Shown here piece after piece: positions 50,893-59,285 of a stretch of DNA of 64,000 nucleotides (positions within the stretch are counted from its first letter, which is position 1; every line of letters starts with the position of its first letter). Source of the stretch: Arthrobacter sp. ISL-85. Its GTDB lineage: Bacteria > Actinomycetota > Actinomycetes > Actinomycetales > Micrococcaceae. Position numbers and translations under genes: made by a program. A model generated the notes under the pieces. It saw nothing but the letters and a program-made list of their open reading frames with translations. It searched no databases and had not been told where the DNA came from. The stretch is from assembly GCF_018613675.1 (NCBI RefSeq), contig NZ_JAGGPQ010000001.1:1-64000 (forward strand), read 5' to 3'.

Positions 50893-52502
50893 GGTTGGAC
50901 CGCCGAGTGGGGGAGGGTTGCCTCAAAGACGGCCCCGGAGTCGTTGCGCACTGTTACTGATCCTTTTCTTTTTGAGCAGACGAGGCGAACCAGCGCGAGA
51001 CCTACCCCGCGTCCGGCTGCAGGTGCGGGTTTAGTACTGAAACCGCGGGTAAAGATCCGCTGTTCGAGGTCCTCGGGTACTCCAGGGCCCGGATCGCTGA
51101 CTCTAATGGTGAGCACCGAATTCTTGTCGCTGACGTGTACGAGTACGGTGGCCTCCTCCAGGCCGGCGATCGCGTCGACAGCATTGTCAATGAAGTTTCC
51201 GAGCACGGTGATGGCGTCTGCTGCCAGGGATGGCTCCAGCGGGCCAAGCTGCGATTCCTCGTCGAGCCGGAGGGCGATACCAGATTCTTCGGCGAGGCTT
51301 ATTTTAGCCACGAGCAGCGCGGCTACCGACGAATCCCCGATACGGCGTGCGATCTCACCGTTGATCTCCGCGCGACGGCGGGTCAACGCCCTGATGAAAG
51401 ATTTCACCTCGGCGAAGTCGCCTAGCTGAAGCATGCCTGACACGGTGTGCAGCTGGTTGTAGAACTCGTGCGTCTGCGCCCGAAGTGTTTCGGTGATGCT
51501 TTGATTCGCCGCCAGTTGGCTTTGAAGTTCAGCCAGCTCTGTCCGGTCCCGGAGGGTTGTGACGGTTCCGATAGCCTTGCCACGGCTGCCGACAGTCCTC
51601 CGGTTGAGCACCAGCAGCCTGGACCCGCTCACTGCCATTGTCTCCTCGGCGTCTGTGGTGCCGAGGAGCAGGTCACGGACGTTCTCTTCCAGCGGTAACT
51701 CCTGCGCGCGTTTGCCGACCGAATCACCCTCCACTCCCAACAGTTCGATGGCGGGTTCGTTGAGCAGGGTGATCCTTCCATCAAGCCCGACACCGATGAC
51801 CCCTTCCCGGATGCTGTAGAGCAGCGCTTCGCGGTTGTCGGCCAATTCGGCGATTTCCTCAGGTTCCAGCCCCCTGGTGCGACGCCGGATCAGACGGGAC
51901 AGCAGCCAGGAGCCGGCCAGTCCGAGTGCAGCGCCCATGCCGAGGAAAAACATCAAATCGGGTACCGCTGCGGCCAAGGCGCTTCCGAAAGCGGGGTAGT
52001 CTTCGGCCACCAGGGCCAGGCCCATGACCGTCCCGTCCGCTTTCAACACGGGGACGCGGGCTGCGATGGTTTGTCGTCCGCCCAGGGTGAGGTTGCCGGT
52101 CCAGGAGCGGCCGAGCGAGCTCTGCCCTGCCGCGACGTCCATCGCGTCGCCAACGGATTCCGGCTCGGAGGAGGCCAGAACGACCCCTTTGGGGTCGGTG
52201 ACGGCGACGATTGAGGCCCCGGAGAGGGCGCGTGCCTTGTCCACGTCCGGGGCCAGGATGACAGATGCCTGCGCCGCGGAAATATCCTCCCGGACGACGG
52301 GTGTGGAGGCGAGGTTTTCTGCAATTGCCAGCATCCGCTGACCGTGCACTTCCACAAAATCCGCGCGTGACTGTGTTACCGACACCATCGTTACCGCCAG
52401 CAGGACAATAGTGATCACACCCAGCTGGAGGAGCAGGAACTGCCGGGACAGGCTCAGCCGGCGTCCCGGTGCTAATGCGACCACAAAGACCACAACTTTC
52501 AT
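50889..52502 (-). CDS. CitA/DcuS-type sensor histidine kinase
   Basis: A 537-residue membrane kinase. TM1 is about 22-42. An extracytoplasmic PAS-like (PDC) sensor spans about 45-180, and TM2 is about 183-205. A cytoplasmic PAS (about 220-330) reads REALLYSIREGVIGVGLDGR. The dimerisation segment LRAQTHEFYNQLHTVSGML carries His345 in the HExxN context typical of CitA/DcuS. The ATPase domain has NFIDNAVDAI and DPGPGVPEDLEQRIFTRGF. Family members sense citrate, fumarate or other carboxylates outside the cell. It is divergent from an orphan tctC gene, a typical pairing. Confidence 0.9.
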   Translation of the reverse strand: MKVVVFVVALAPGRRLSLSRQFLLLQLGVITIVLLAVTMVSVTQSRADFVEVHGQRMLAIAENLASTPVVREDISAAQASVILAPDVDKARALSGASIVAVTDPKGVVLASSEPESVGDAMDVAAGQSSLGRSWTGNLTLGGRQTIAARVPVLKADGTVMGLALVAEDYPAFGSALAAAVPDLMFFLGMGAALGLAGSWLLSRLIRRRTRGLEPEEIAELADNREALLYSIREGVIGVGLDGRITLLNEPAIELLGVEGDSVGKRAQELPLEENVRDLLLGTTDAEETMAVSGSRLLVLNRRTVGSRGKAIGTVTTLRDRTELAELQSQLAANQSITETLRAQTHEFYNQLHTVSGMLQLGDFAEVKSFIRALTRRRAEINGEIARRIGDSSVAALLVAKISLAEESGIALRLDEESQLGPLEPSLAADAITVLGNFIDNAVDAIAGLEEATVLVHVSDKNSVLTIRVSDPGPGVPEDLEQRIFTRGFSTKPAPAAGRGVGLALVRLVCSKRKGSVTVRNDSGAVFEATLPHSAVQP

Positions 52503-52587
52503 TGATTCGCTAACAGTGACAGCACCTCATGACATGGGTCACGCTTTGATAGTAGCCACGGCACAAAGAGGGTTTGGCATACACGAC

Positions 52588-52597
52588 AAGGAGGTGA
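52588..52597 (+). promoter_or_regulatory. Full-consensus Shine-Dalgarno of tctC
   Basis: AAGGAGGTGA matches the anti-SD core completely. Spacing is 8 bases to the ATG at 52606 and 5 to the ATG at 52603, which favours the second ATG. Confidence 0.7.
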
Positions 52598-52605
52598 GGA
52601 CCATG

Positions 52606-53580
52606 ATGGCACTTCGGAGCACTGTCCGCGTCATCGCCCTCGCCACCGTCCTTGCCTTGTGCGCCTGCGGAACTTCCACCCCCGAGGCGACTCTGGTGAA
52701 CCCGACCCGGATGATGGTTCCCAACAGCCCGGGCGGCGGCTATGACATCACTGCAAGGATCGCAGCCCGCGTCATGGAGGATGCGGGCATCGCGGGGCAC
52801 ATGGAAATTTTCAACGTCCCGGGCGAGGGCGGCAGCGTTGCCATCGCCCGGCTGATGAACGAGACCGGAAACCGCAGCCTCGTGATGATGATGGGTCTGG
52901 GCGTGGTGGGGTCCAACTACGCCAACGGCTCCCGGATCAAGGTCTCCGACGCCACTCCCGTGGCCAAGCTCCTCGAGGAACCGGAGGGCATCCTCGTCCC
53001 GGCGAACTCCCCGTACCGGACAGTGGGGGATCTCGTGGCCGCGTGGAAAGCGGACCCTGGTTCCATCACGGTCGGGGGCGGGTCAGCTGTCGGCGGACCC
53101 GATCACTTGTTTCCGATGGAAATGGCCCGCGCTACCGGCATCAGGATCACGGATGTGGACTACCGCTCCTACTCCGGTGGTGGGGAACTGCTGCCGGCTT
53201 TGCTGGGCAACAAAATCACTTTTGGAACTTCCGGCATAGCCGAGTACGAGGAGCAAATCACCTCAGGGCAGTTGAGGGTCCTGGCCGTGTCGGGGCAGGA
53301 ACGGCAGCACGGCGTCGAGGCGCCAACTCTGCGTGAATCCGGCATCGACCTGGCCTTCACCAACTGGCGGGGACTCATGGCCCCGCCGGGACTGACGGAT
53401 GCAGACCGGAACAGGCTCCTCGGAGCGGTGACTCGGCTTCACGATTCGCCTGGCTGGAGGCAGGCGCTCTTGGACAACGGTTGGAAAGACTCCTTCAGCA
53501 CAGGGGCAGATTTCGAAACTTTCCTCAGACAGCAGGAAAGCAGGGTGGCGAACACCCTGACCGAGCTCGGCATCCACTAG
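52606..53580 (+). CDS. Orphan TctC-type tricarboxylate-binding lipoprotein
   Basis: A 324-residue Bug/TctC-family binding protein. It has a signal peptide with the lipobox LALCAC, then the family motifs MMVPNSPGGGYDITARIAAR (ligand loop), EGGSVAIARLMNETG, ITVGGGSAVGGPDHLFPMEM and ITFGTSGIAEYEEQI. Such proteins normally serve TctAB membrane subunits, but none is encoded here. The next genes are a glutamate-type ABC operon. It is divergent from a CitA/CitB two-component system. In Bordetella the TctC-like BctC acts with the sensor BctE in signalling, so a co-receptor role is possible. Confidence 0.87.
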   Translation: MALRSTVRVIALATVLALCACGTSTPEATLVNPTRMMVPNSPGGGYDITARIAARVMEDAGIAGHMEIFNVPGEGGSVAIARLMNETGNRSLVMMMGLGVVGSNYANGSRIKVSDATPVAKLLEEPEGILVPANSPYRTVGDLVAAWKADPGSITVGGGSAVGGPDHLFPMEMARATGIRITDVDYRSYSGGGELLPALLGNKITFGTSGIAEYEEQITSGQLRVLAVSGQERQHGVEAPTLRESGIDLAFTNWRGLMAPPGLTDADRNRLLGAVTRLHDSPGWRQALLDNGWKDSFSTGADFETFLRQQESRVANTLTELGIH

Positions 53581-53659
53581 CCGCTCCAGCACCACTCTTA
53601 TTCCACGGGATTCCGCCCAGGAAATCCGCACCCATTGCACCAACGACAGGAAATACGCC

Positions 53660-54424
53660 ATGCCCGAAAACACCCCGCGACAACCGACCGAGGGCGACAT
53701 CGTTGTTGAACTTCGCGCCGTTGAGAAGCACTTCGGTGCTCTTCATGCCCTGCGGAATATCAACCTGCGGGTCAAAAGGGGAGAGGTCGTCGTCGTCCTC
53801 GGCCCATCAGGATCCGGCAAATCGACCATGTGCCGCACCATCAACCGCCTTGAAACCATCGACAGCGGGGAGATCCTCGTCGATGGCGCGCCGCAGCCCG
53901 CCGAGGGGAAGGAACTGTTCAAGTTCCGGACCGAGGTCGGCATGGTCTTCCAGTCGTTCAATCTGTTTTCCAACCGCACCATCCTGGACAACATCACCCT
54001 GGCCCCACGAAAGATCCTCGGCCAGAGCAAGGCCGACGCCGAAGGACGGGCCCGCGATCTGCTCGACATGGTGGGCATTGGCTCCAAAGCCAACTCCTAC
54101 CCAGCACAACTCTCCGGCGGCCAGTCGCAACGTGCCGCCATCGCCAGGGCCCTGGCCATGAACCCAAAGGTCATCCTCTTCGATGAGCCGACATCGGCTC
54201 TTGACCCCGAATCCACCCAGGACGTGCTGGCCACCATGCGCCAGCTGGCCGAAGGCGGCACCACCATGCTCGTCGTAACCCACGAGATGTCCTTCGCAAA
54301 GTCATGCGCTGACCGGATCATCTTCATGGCTGACGGCGCCATCATCGAATCGGCCGACCCCGAAACGTTCTTCTCTGCACCCAACAGTGAACGCGCACGC
54401 AGCTTCCTCTCCTCCGTCCACTAA
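53660..54424 (+). CDS. Glutamate-type ABC transporter ATPase (GluA-like)
   Basis: A 254-residue ABC ATPase with Walker A VLGPSGSGKSTMCRTI, Q-loop GMVFQSFNLFSNRT, signature QLSGGQSQRAAIARALAMNP, Walker B VILFDEPTSALDPEST and H-loop VVTHEMSFAKSC. The order ATPase, binding protein, permease, permease is that of corynebacterial gluABCD. It follows tctC by 79 bases and may share its transcript. Confidence 0.92.
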   Translation: MPENTPRQPTEGDIVVELRAVEKHFGALHALRNINLRVKRGEVVVVLGPSGSGKSTMCRTINRLETIDSGEILVDGAPQPAEGKELFKFRTEVGMVFQSFNLFSNRTILDNITLAPRKILGQSKADAEGRARDLLDMVGIGSKANSYPAQLSGGQSQRAAIARALAMNPKVILFDEPTSALDPESTQDVLATMRQLAEGGTTMLVVTHEMSFAKSCADRIIFMADGAIIESADPETFFSAPNSERARSFLSSVH

Positions 54425-54479
54425 CCACACCTAGCAAGCGAAGGCACCGACGCCAACGCAAACAATCACAAGGACAATC

Positions 54480-55346
54480 ATGAAAACGATCCGAATCATC
54501 GCCCCCCTTGCCATCGCGGCGACCCTCGCCCTGGGGACCACCGGTTGCGGGAGCTCCACCGCTCCCGCGGCCAGCAGCCCGGTCGAGAGTTTCCCGGCCG
54601 GAACCACGATGGCAAAGATCCAGCAACGCGGAAAAATCGTTGTCGGAGTCAAATACGACCAGCCCATGTTCGGCGTCAAGAACCCGGTAACCGGTGACAT
54701 GGAAGGCCTGGACGTGGAGATGGCCAAGCTCCTCGCCAAAGACCTCACCGGCAGCGCAGACAACGTCGAATACGTCGAGGCGGTAACCGCCAACCGTGAG
54801 GCATTCCTGCAGCAGGGCAAGGTCGACGCGATCCTCGCCTCGTACGCTGTTACCGATGAGCGGAAGAAGGTGGTCGCTTTCGAGGGCCCCTATCTGGAAA
54901 GCGGCGTTTCGACGATGATCCGAAACGACGACTCGTCGATCTCGAATAAAGACGACCTCAACGGCAAGCCTGTCTGCACGACCACGGGAGCCCGGGCAGC
55001 CCAGCTTCTGCCCACTCTTGCCCCGCAGGCAAAACTCACCCTGTTCGGCACCTACAGCGAGTGCGCCCAGGCACTGAAGCAGAAGCGTGTCGACGCGGTC
55101 GTGACCAACGAATCGCTGCTGTTGGGCCTGATGGACCAGAACAAGGGCGACTTCAAACTCGTCGGCGACTACATGGCCAGCGAGGAATACGCGATCGGGT
55201 CAGCCAAGGACGACACCGCCTGGCACGACTACCTGGACGGCTTCCTCAAGAAAATTGAAGACAGCGGCGAGTGGAAGAAGGCTTACGACAACACGATCGG
55301 CGCTGTTAAACCTTCTGATGTCACCCCGCCTCACATCACCCTCTGA
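54480..55346 (+). CDS. Glutamate-type ABC transporter substrate-binding lipoprotein (GluB-like)
   Basis: A 288-residue family 3 binding protein. The signal peptide ends in GTTGC (lipid Cys about 23). Motifs are KIVVGVKYDQPMFGVKNPVT, GLDVEMAKLLAKDL, FLQQGKVDAILASYAVTDER and GKPVCTTTGARAAQLLP. Two mature cysteines (VCTTTG and YSECAQ) are placed for a disulfide, as in GluB-type proteins. The ATG has AAGGACAATC just upstream. The glutamate specificity is inferred from gene order and type; another acidic ligand is possible given the neighbouring carboxylate sensor. Confidence 0.9.
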   Translation: MKTIRIIAPLAIAATLALGTTGCGSSTAPAASSPVESFPAGTTMAKIQQRGKIVVGVKYDQPMFGVKNPVTGDMEGLDVEMAKLLAKDLTGSADNVEYVEAVTANREAFLQQGKVDAILASYAVTDERKKVVAFEGPYLESGVSTMIRNDDSSISNKDDLNGKPVCTTTGARAAQLLPTLAPQAKLTLFGTYSECAQALKQKRVDAVVTNESLLLGLMDQNKGDFKLVGDYMASEEYAIGSAKDDTAWHDYLDGFLKKIEDSGEWKKAYDNTIGAVKPSDVTPPHITL

Positions 55347-55354
55347 GGACTGAC

Positions 55355-55999
55355 ATGTCGTTCATCTCCGGCTACATCGCAGACTTCAGCAGTGGAGTCA
55401 TGATCACCCTCGAACTGACCGTACTGGGCTGGGGCGGGGCCCTGGTCCTCGGAACCATCCTGACGGCCATGCGGGTGAGCCCCATCCGCACCCTCAACGC
55501 TGCCGCCGCAGCCTACGTCACCGTGTTCCGCAACATACCGTTGCCAGTCCAGATGGTCCTCTTCGTCTTTGGATTGCCGCTTCTTGGCATCCAGTACTCG
55601 CTCTTCGCCTCCGCAGCGGTCGTGCTGGTGATCTACACGGCACCGTTTATCAGCGAAACACTCCGCTCAGGCCTGAACACCATTTCCACCGGCGAATTGG
55701 AAGCCCTGCGGGCCCTCGGGTTCGGCCCTCGCCCGGCCATGCAACACCTCATCCTGCCCCAAGCATTCGGGACCGTCATCCAGCCACTGGGCAACGTGCT
55801 GATCACCATGATCAAGAACACCTCGGTCGCTGCACTGGTCGGCGTCGCCGACCTGACATTCGCCACCAACAAGGCAGCTGTCGATGAAGCCCAACCCTTC
55901 CTCATCTTCGGCGGCGCCGCCATCAGCTACCTGGTGATAGGCCTCCTCGTCGGCCGGCTGGTGAGTACTTTGGATCGAAAGGCGGCGTTCAGCCGATGA
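55355..55999 (+). CDS. Glutamate-type ABC permease 1 (GluC-like)
   Basis: A 214-residue permease with five helices. The signature VTVFRNIPLPVQMVLFVFGL has the FRN-x-P variant used by glutamate/aspartate permeases. The coupling loop is EALRALGFGPRPAMQHLILPQA. It starts 8 bases after the binding-protein stop and overlaps the next permease by 4 bases. Confidence 0.92.
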   Translation: MSFISGYIADFSSGVMITLELTVLGWGGALVLGTILTAMRVSPIRTLNAAAAAYVTVFRNIPLPVQMVLFVFGLPLLGIQYSLFASAAVVLVIYTAPFISETLRSGLNTISTGELEALRALGFGPRPAMQHLILPQAFGTVIQPLGNVLITMIKNTSVAALVGVADLTFATNKAAVDEAQPFLIFGGAAISYLVIGLLVGRLVSTLDRKAAFSR

Positions 56000-56856
56000 A
56001 CACGAAAACACTGTTCGACGCGCCCGGGCCCCGGGCCCGGCGACGCCACACCCTGATCGAAGTCCTCTGCATAGCCCTGCTCGCCCTGGGCCTCTACGGC
56101 GCCTACGAAATCCTCGAGGCACACGGAGAGTTCAGCCCCGCCGCCTGGAAACCCTTCACCCAACCCGGCCTGTGGATCCTCCTTGGCCAAGGACTGCTGA
56201 ACAACCTCAGGGCAGCCGCCGTCGGCATGGCCCTGTCACTGATCTTCGGCGCCTTACTCGCCGTCGGGCTGCTCTCACGGAAGGCGCCGGTCCGCATCGC
56301 ATGCAGGATCTTCACCGACGTGTTCGCCAGCGTCCCGCTCCTCCTCCTCCTGTACTTCACATCCCTGGTCCTGCCGACCTACGGTTTGAAGCTCTCGGAC
56401 TTCTGGTTCCTGGTCATCGCACTGACACTGTTCAGCAGCGCAGTCGTGGGGGACCTCCTCCGATCAGGGATCCGCGCCATTCCGTATGGACAGACAGAAG
56501 CGGCCGAGGCTCTGGGATTCTCAGGTGCCAAGACCATGCAACTGGTCCTCCTACCGCAGGCACTGCGATCCATGAGCCCGGCCCTGGTCAGCCAGATGGT
56601 GATTCTTTTCAAAGGCACAGCACTTGCCTATGTGCTCGGCGGATACATCGAGCTCCTACGCAGCGCCACCGTCATCGGCACCTACTACAGCCGCTCACTC
56701 CTGCAGGCCCAAATCGTCGCCGCCGTCGGGTTCATGCTGGTCAACATCGCACTGGGCCTGCTCGCAACCGCGCTGGCCAGCCGTCAACGCAGGCAATCTG
56801 CGTCAGAACCCGCACAGGAAAAACTGGAGGCATCAGCAGCACTCAGCACACCGTAA
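55996..56856 (+). CDS. Glutamate-type ABC permease 2 (GluD-like)
   Basis: A 286-residue permease. A hydrophilic lead (to about 18), then helices; FTDVFASVPLLLLLYFTSLV replaces the usual RNxP signature with ASVP, a GluD-like variation. The coupling loop is EAAEALGFSGAKTMQLVLLPQA. The hydrophilic C-terminus is about 30 residues. Last gene of the operon, followed by a hairpin at 56872-56897. Confidence 0.9.
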   Translation: MNTKTLFDAPGPRARRRHTLIEVLCIALLALGLYGAYEILEAHGEFSPAAWKPFTQPGLWILLGQGLLNNLRAAAVGMALSLIFGALLAVGLLSRKAPVRIACRIFTDVFASVPLLLLLYFTSLVLPTYGLKLSDFWFLVIALTLFSSAVVGDLLRSGIRAIPYGQTEAAEALGFSGAKTMQLVLLPQALRSMSPALVSQMVILFKGTALAYVLGGYIELLRSATVIGTYYSRSLLQAQIVAAVGFMLVNIALGLLATALASRQRRQSASEPAQEKLEASAALSTP

Positions 56857-56871
56857 CGACGGCGCAAATGT

Positions 56872-56897
56872 GTGGGACCGTCTTGCGATGGTCCCAC
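56872..56897 (+). terminator. Terminator hairpin after the glutamate-type operon
   Basis: GTGGGACC and GGTCCCAC form a perfect 8-base-pair stem around a 10-base loop, 16 bases after the last permease stop. It is positioned as a transcription terminator, although no T run follows. Confidence 0.55.
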
Positions 56898-56938
56898 CCG
56901 GCACCTGAGCCGGCCTGGACGATCTAATCACCGAAGCC

Positions 56939-57401
56939 TCACTGGGCAGGACCAGGAACCGCAAATGACGACACCAAAACACCACCCACAGGACCGTTCC
57001 CCGACAAGGGCAGGTTCCCGTCCCGAACTGGACGAAGCTGCCCCACGAAGGTGAGGTGACCATCAGGCATAACGGCGAAGACATCGCCTCGGGACGCGTA
57101 GACATGCTCGCCATCGATGGCAGCATCGGCGTCGCGCTTCGTCCGATAGTGCCGCCAGCGGGGGATGATGGCGTCCAGCGCTTGGGGCACAAACGGGGGA
57201 GAGGGTCCCGGCGGCTGCCTGCTCGCGGCGGCGGGCGAGCCAGCCGGCCAAAGGAGATTCGGGCCGGCTCCTGCCGCTGACCGGCAGCTGGCCTTCGGTC
57301 CCGTAGAAGGCCAGAACGACAGGCAAGATTCCGGTGACCTGCTGCGGCAACTTGGGGAGCGGGGCCTTGTGCTCAGCCCGGAGGCCAGTTGCCCAGAACA
57401 C
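56939..57401 (-). pseudogene. Helicase-associated (HA) domain remnant, frameshifted
   Basis: On the minus strand, frame one (57401 to about 57187) encodes GILPVVLAFYGTEGQLPVSG followed by LAGWLARRREQAAAGTLSP. Frame two (about 57190 to 56939) continues with PQALDAIIPRWR. Joined by a one-base shift near 57183-57192 they make a helicase-associated repeat (L-x-x-F-x-x-x-x-G-x-x-P ... LAxWLxxxRxxxxxGxLxP ... ALDxxxPxWR). Such domains occur in large, mobile-region-associated proteins of Arthrobacter and relatives. No helicase core is present. The following tail to 56939 is unassigned. This occupies most of the 602-base gap 56857-57458. Confidence 0.6.
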
Positions 57402-57458
57402 TAAAAGCTGGACTCAGATTCATTGCTACCCCAAATTCGAAGCGCGCGCTGCTGCGGC

Positions 57459-58034
57459 TCATCCGGAGGGCTCGAGTGCGCCGTTCCGCCGGTCCTTGCT
57501 GGACCCGGCTTGGTGGCCACGTCCTTGCTCCCACACGGAGGTCAGTGCCCGAAGGGGATCGACCAAGCCCTCGACGACCCAGGCCGGGGCTTCGGCGAGT
57601 AGGGCGTCTTCGAGGGCAAGCTGGGCGGGAATCACCTCGTCCACGAGCGCGGCGCCGGTATCGGTGAGGACGAGCAGGGACGAGCGGCCGTCGGCCGGGT
57701 TGGCCGTCCGGCTCAGCAGTCCCCGAGCCTGGAGGGCGTTCAGCCGCATGGTGATCGCGGAGCGCGGGGCAAGCAGCGTCTGGGCGAGTGTCGTTGGGCT
57801 CAGAGGTTCGTCCGTACGGCGCAGCGCTGAAAGCACGTCCAGCTCGCCGCGGGTGAGCCCGTAGTCGGCGAGGAAGGCGTCGCTGGCTTCGAGGATGAGG
57901 CGGGAAGCGCGCAGCACGCGGTGGATCACCCCGAGGCTGGTGAAGTTCAGGTCCGGGCGCAGCCGTGCCCACTCGCGCTGCATCCGGTCCACGACGTCGC
58001 CATGAGCGGGCAGTACGTCTGCGTCCTGGTCCAT
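57459..58034 (-). CDS. MarR family transcriptional regulator
   Basis: A 191-residue MarR protein with an extended N-terminus (about 45 residues), HTH over about 60-100 (LTRGELDVLSALRR, SPTTLAQTLLAPRSAITMRL) and the wing LLSRTANPADGRSSLLVLTD with the family's Asp-Gly-Arg. The ATG at 58034 has GGAGGAG at good spacing; the longer frame is unconserved. It is divergent from a FUSC-family gene across 108 bases carrying a perfect palindrome, a typical repressor-efflux arrangement. Confidence 0.9.
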   Translation of the reverse strand: MDQDADVLPAHGDVVDRMQREWARLRPDLNFTSLGVIHRVLRASRLILEASDAFLADYGLTRGELDVLSALRRTDEPLSPTTLAQTLLAPRSAITMRLNALQARGLLSRTANPADGRSSLLVLTDTGAALVDEVIPAQLALEDALLAEAPAWVVEGLVDPLRALTSVWEQGRGHQAGSSKDRRNGALEPSG

Positions 58035-58083
58035 CCGGCTCCTCCGCGCCCCTGTGGCCGTCACCTCGGTCAACCACAATAGT

Positions 58084-58116
58084 AGTTCATAACTGTAGTA
58101 ATCTTGAAGTACTTCA
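58084..58116. promoter_or_regulatory. MarR operator candidates before the FUSC gene
   Basis: The perfect 12-base palindrome TGAAGTACTTCA lies at 58105-58116. A shorter repeat AGTT-CAT-AACT lies at 58084-58094. Both are in the divergent gap between marR (58034) and the FUSC gene (58143), close enough to block both promoters. Confidence 0.55.
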
Positions 58117-58142
58117 TTTCTGTACCACCTCGGAAGGTTAAG

Positions 58143-59213
58143 ATGACGCAGGCCACACCCAGGCGGTCCTGGTGGGCGGCAGTCTTCGACCTGGGCCCCC
58201 ATGCCGGCGCCCATTGGACCGCCCTGCGCGCAAGCCTGGCGATCTTCGTGCCGCTGGTGGCTTGCTTGGCGTGCGGTGGCGGCGACCTGCTGCTGTATGC
58301 GGCGATCGGTGCCTTCACCGCCCTGTACGGCCGACACGAGCCGGCTCGGGTACGCCTAGCCATGCAGGCGCAGGCGGGCGTGGTGCTGGTGGTCGGCGTC
58401 GTCGTCGGCGCCCTTGTGGCGACCGTCCCGTTCCGGCTTTGGCTGCTCGTCCCGGTCGCGGCCGCCTGGGCCGGCGTCGCGGTAGTGCTAGCCGAGCTGG
58501 GCCGGTGGCATCCGGTCGGAGCTCTCAACCCGGTCTTCGCCCTCACAGCCTCGGCCACGGTCCCGATCGCGCTGAGCACGGTGCCCGCAGCCGCCCTCGC
58601 TGCGGCTGGCGCGGCCGTCTTCGCGCTGCTGCTCGCCCTCCCGGGTCGCACCGCCCGCGACGGCGGCGACCCGGTGCGGTATCGGCTGTCGGGGCGCGGC
58701 CTGCGGCCGTCCGACCCGGTGGGCCGCCACGCCGCCCGCTATTTGCTCGGTATCGCCGCCGCCGGCCTCGCCGTCGCGACCAGCGGCATCGGCCACCCCT
58801 ACTGGACCTTCGTCACGGCATCCGTCCCCATGTCAGCACCCGACCTGCACGCCCGCCTCACGCGCGCTGCCCAGCGGGTGATCGGCACCGCCGTCGGCCT
58901 CGGCGTCGCAGCCCTCGCGCTGTCCGCCCACCCCAGCAGCTATGCCGCGATCATCGTGATCGCCGTGCTCCAGGCGTGCACCGAGCTGACGACCGGGCGC
59001 AACTACAGCCTCGGCCTGGTCTTCTTCACCCCGATGGCCCTTCTACTCGGCGATCTCATGCTGCCAGCCTCGATCGGCACCCTCCTGACTCAGCGCGCCC
59101 TCGAGACCGTCATTGGGCTCACCATCGCCCTAGCCGCCACTGTTATCACCCACGAAAGGCGCACTCCTACGAGCCGTACCCCACTGCGCGATCATCTGCT
59201 CGACCACGTGTAA
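58143..59213 (+). CDS. FUSC family (aromatic acid/fusaric acid-type) membrane protein
   Basis: A 356-residue inner-membrane protein with two blocks of membrane helices: SLAIFVPLVACLACGGGDLL and IGAFTALYGRHEPAR first, then YLLGIAAAGLAVATSGIGHP, YWTFVTASVPMSAPDLHARL and RAAQRVIGTAVGLGVAAL. The second block is the FUSC_2-type module of aromatic-acid exporters such as AaeB. It is about half the length of AaeB. The ATG at 58143 follows GGAAGGTTAAG. Probable export of a toxic aromatic or weak acid under MarR control. Confidence 0.85.
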   Translation: MTQATPRRSWWAAVFDLGPHAGAHWTALRASLAIFVPLVACLACGGGDLLLYAAIGAFTALYGRHEPARVRLAMQAQAGVVLVVGVVVGALVATVPFRLWLLVPVAAAWAGVAVVLAELGRWHPVGALNPVFALTASATVPIALSTVPAAALAAAGAAVFALLLALPGRTARDGGDPVRYRLSGRGLRPSDPVGRHAARYLLGIAAAGLAVATSGIGHPYWTFVTASVPMSAPDLHARLTRAAQRVIGTAVGLGVAALALSAHPSSYAAIIVIAVLQACTELTTGRNYSLGLVFFTPMALLLGDLMLPASIGTLLTQRALETVIGLTIALAATVITHERRTPTSRTPLRDHLLDHV

Positions 59214-59285
59214 AGGCAGCCACGCGGAGGCGAACCTGCCCTCAGCCGCGGGGCTCCTTGGCTGGTCCCTCCTGCCCTACCCGAC

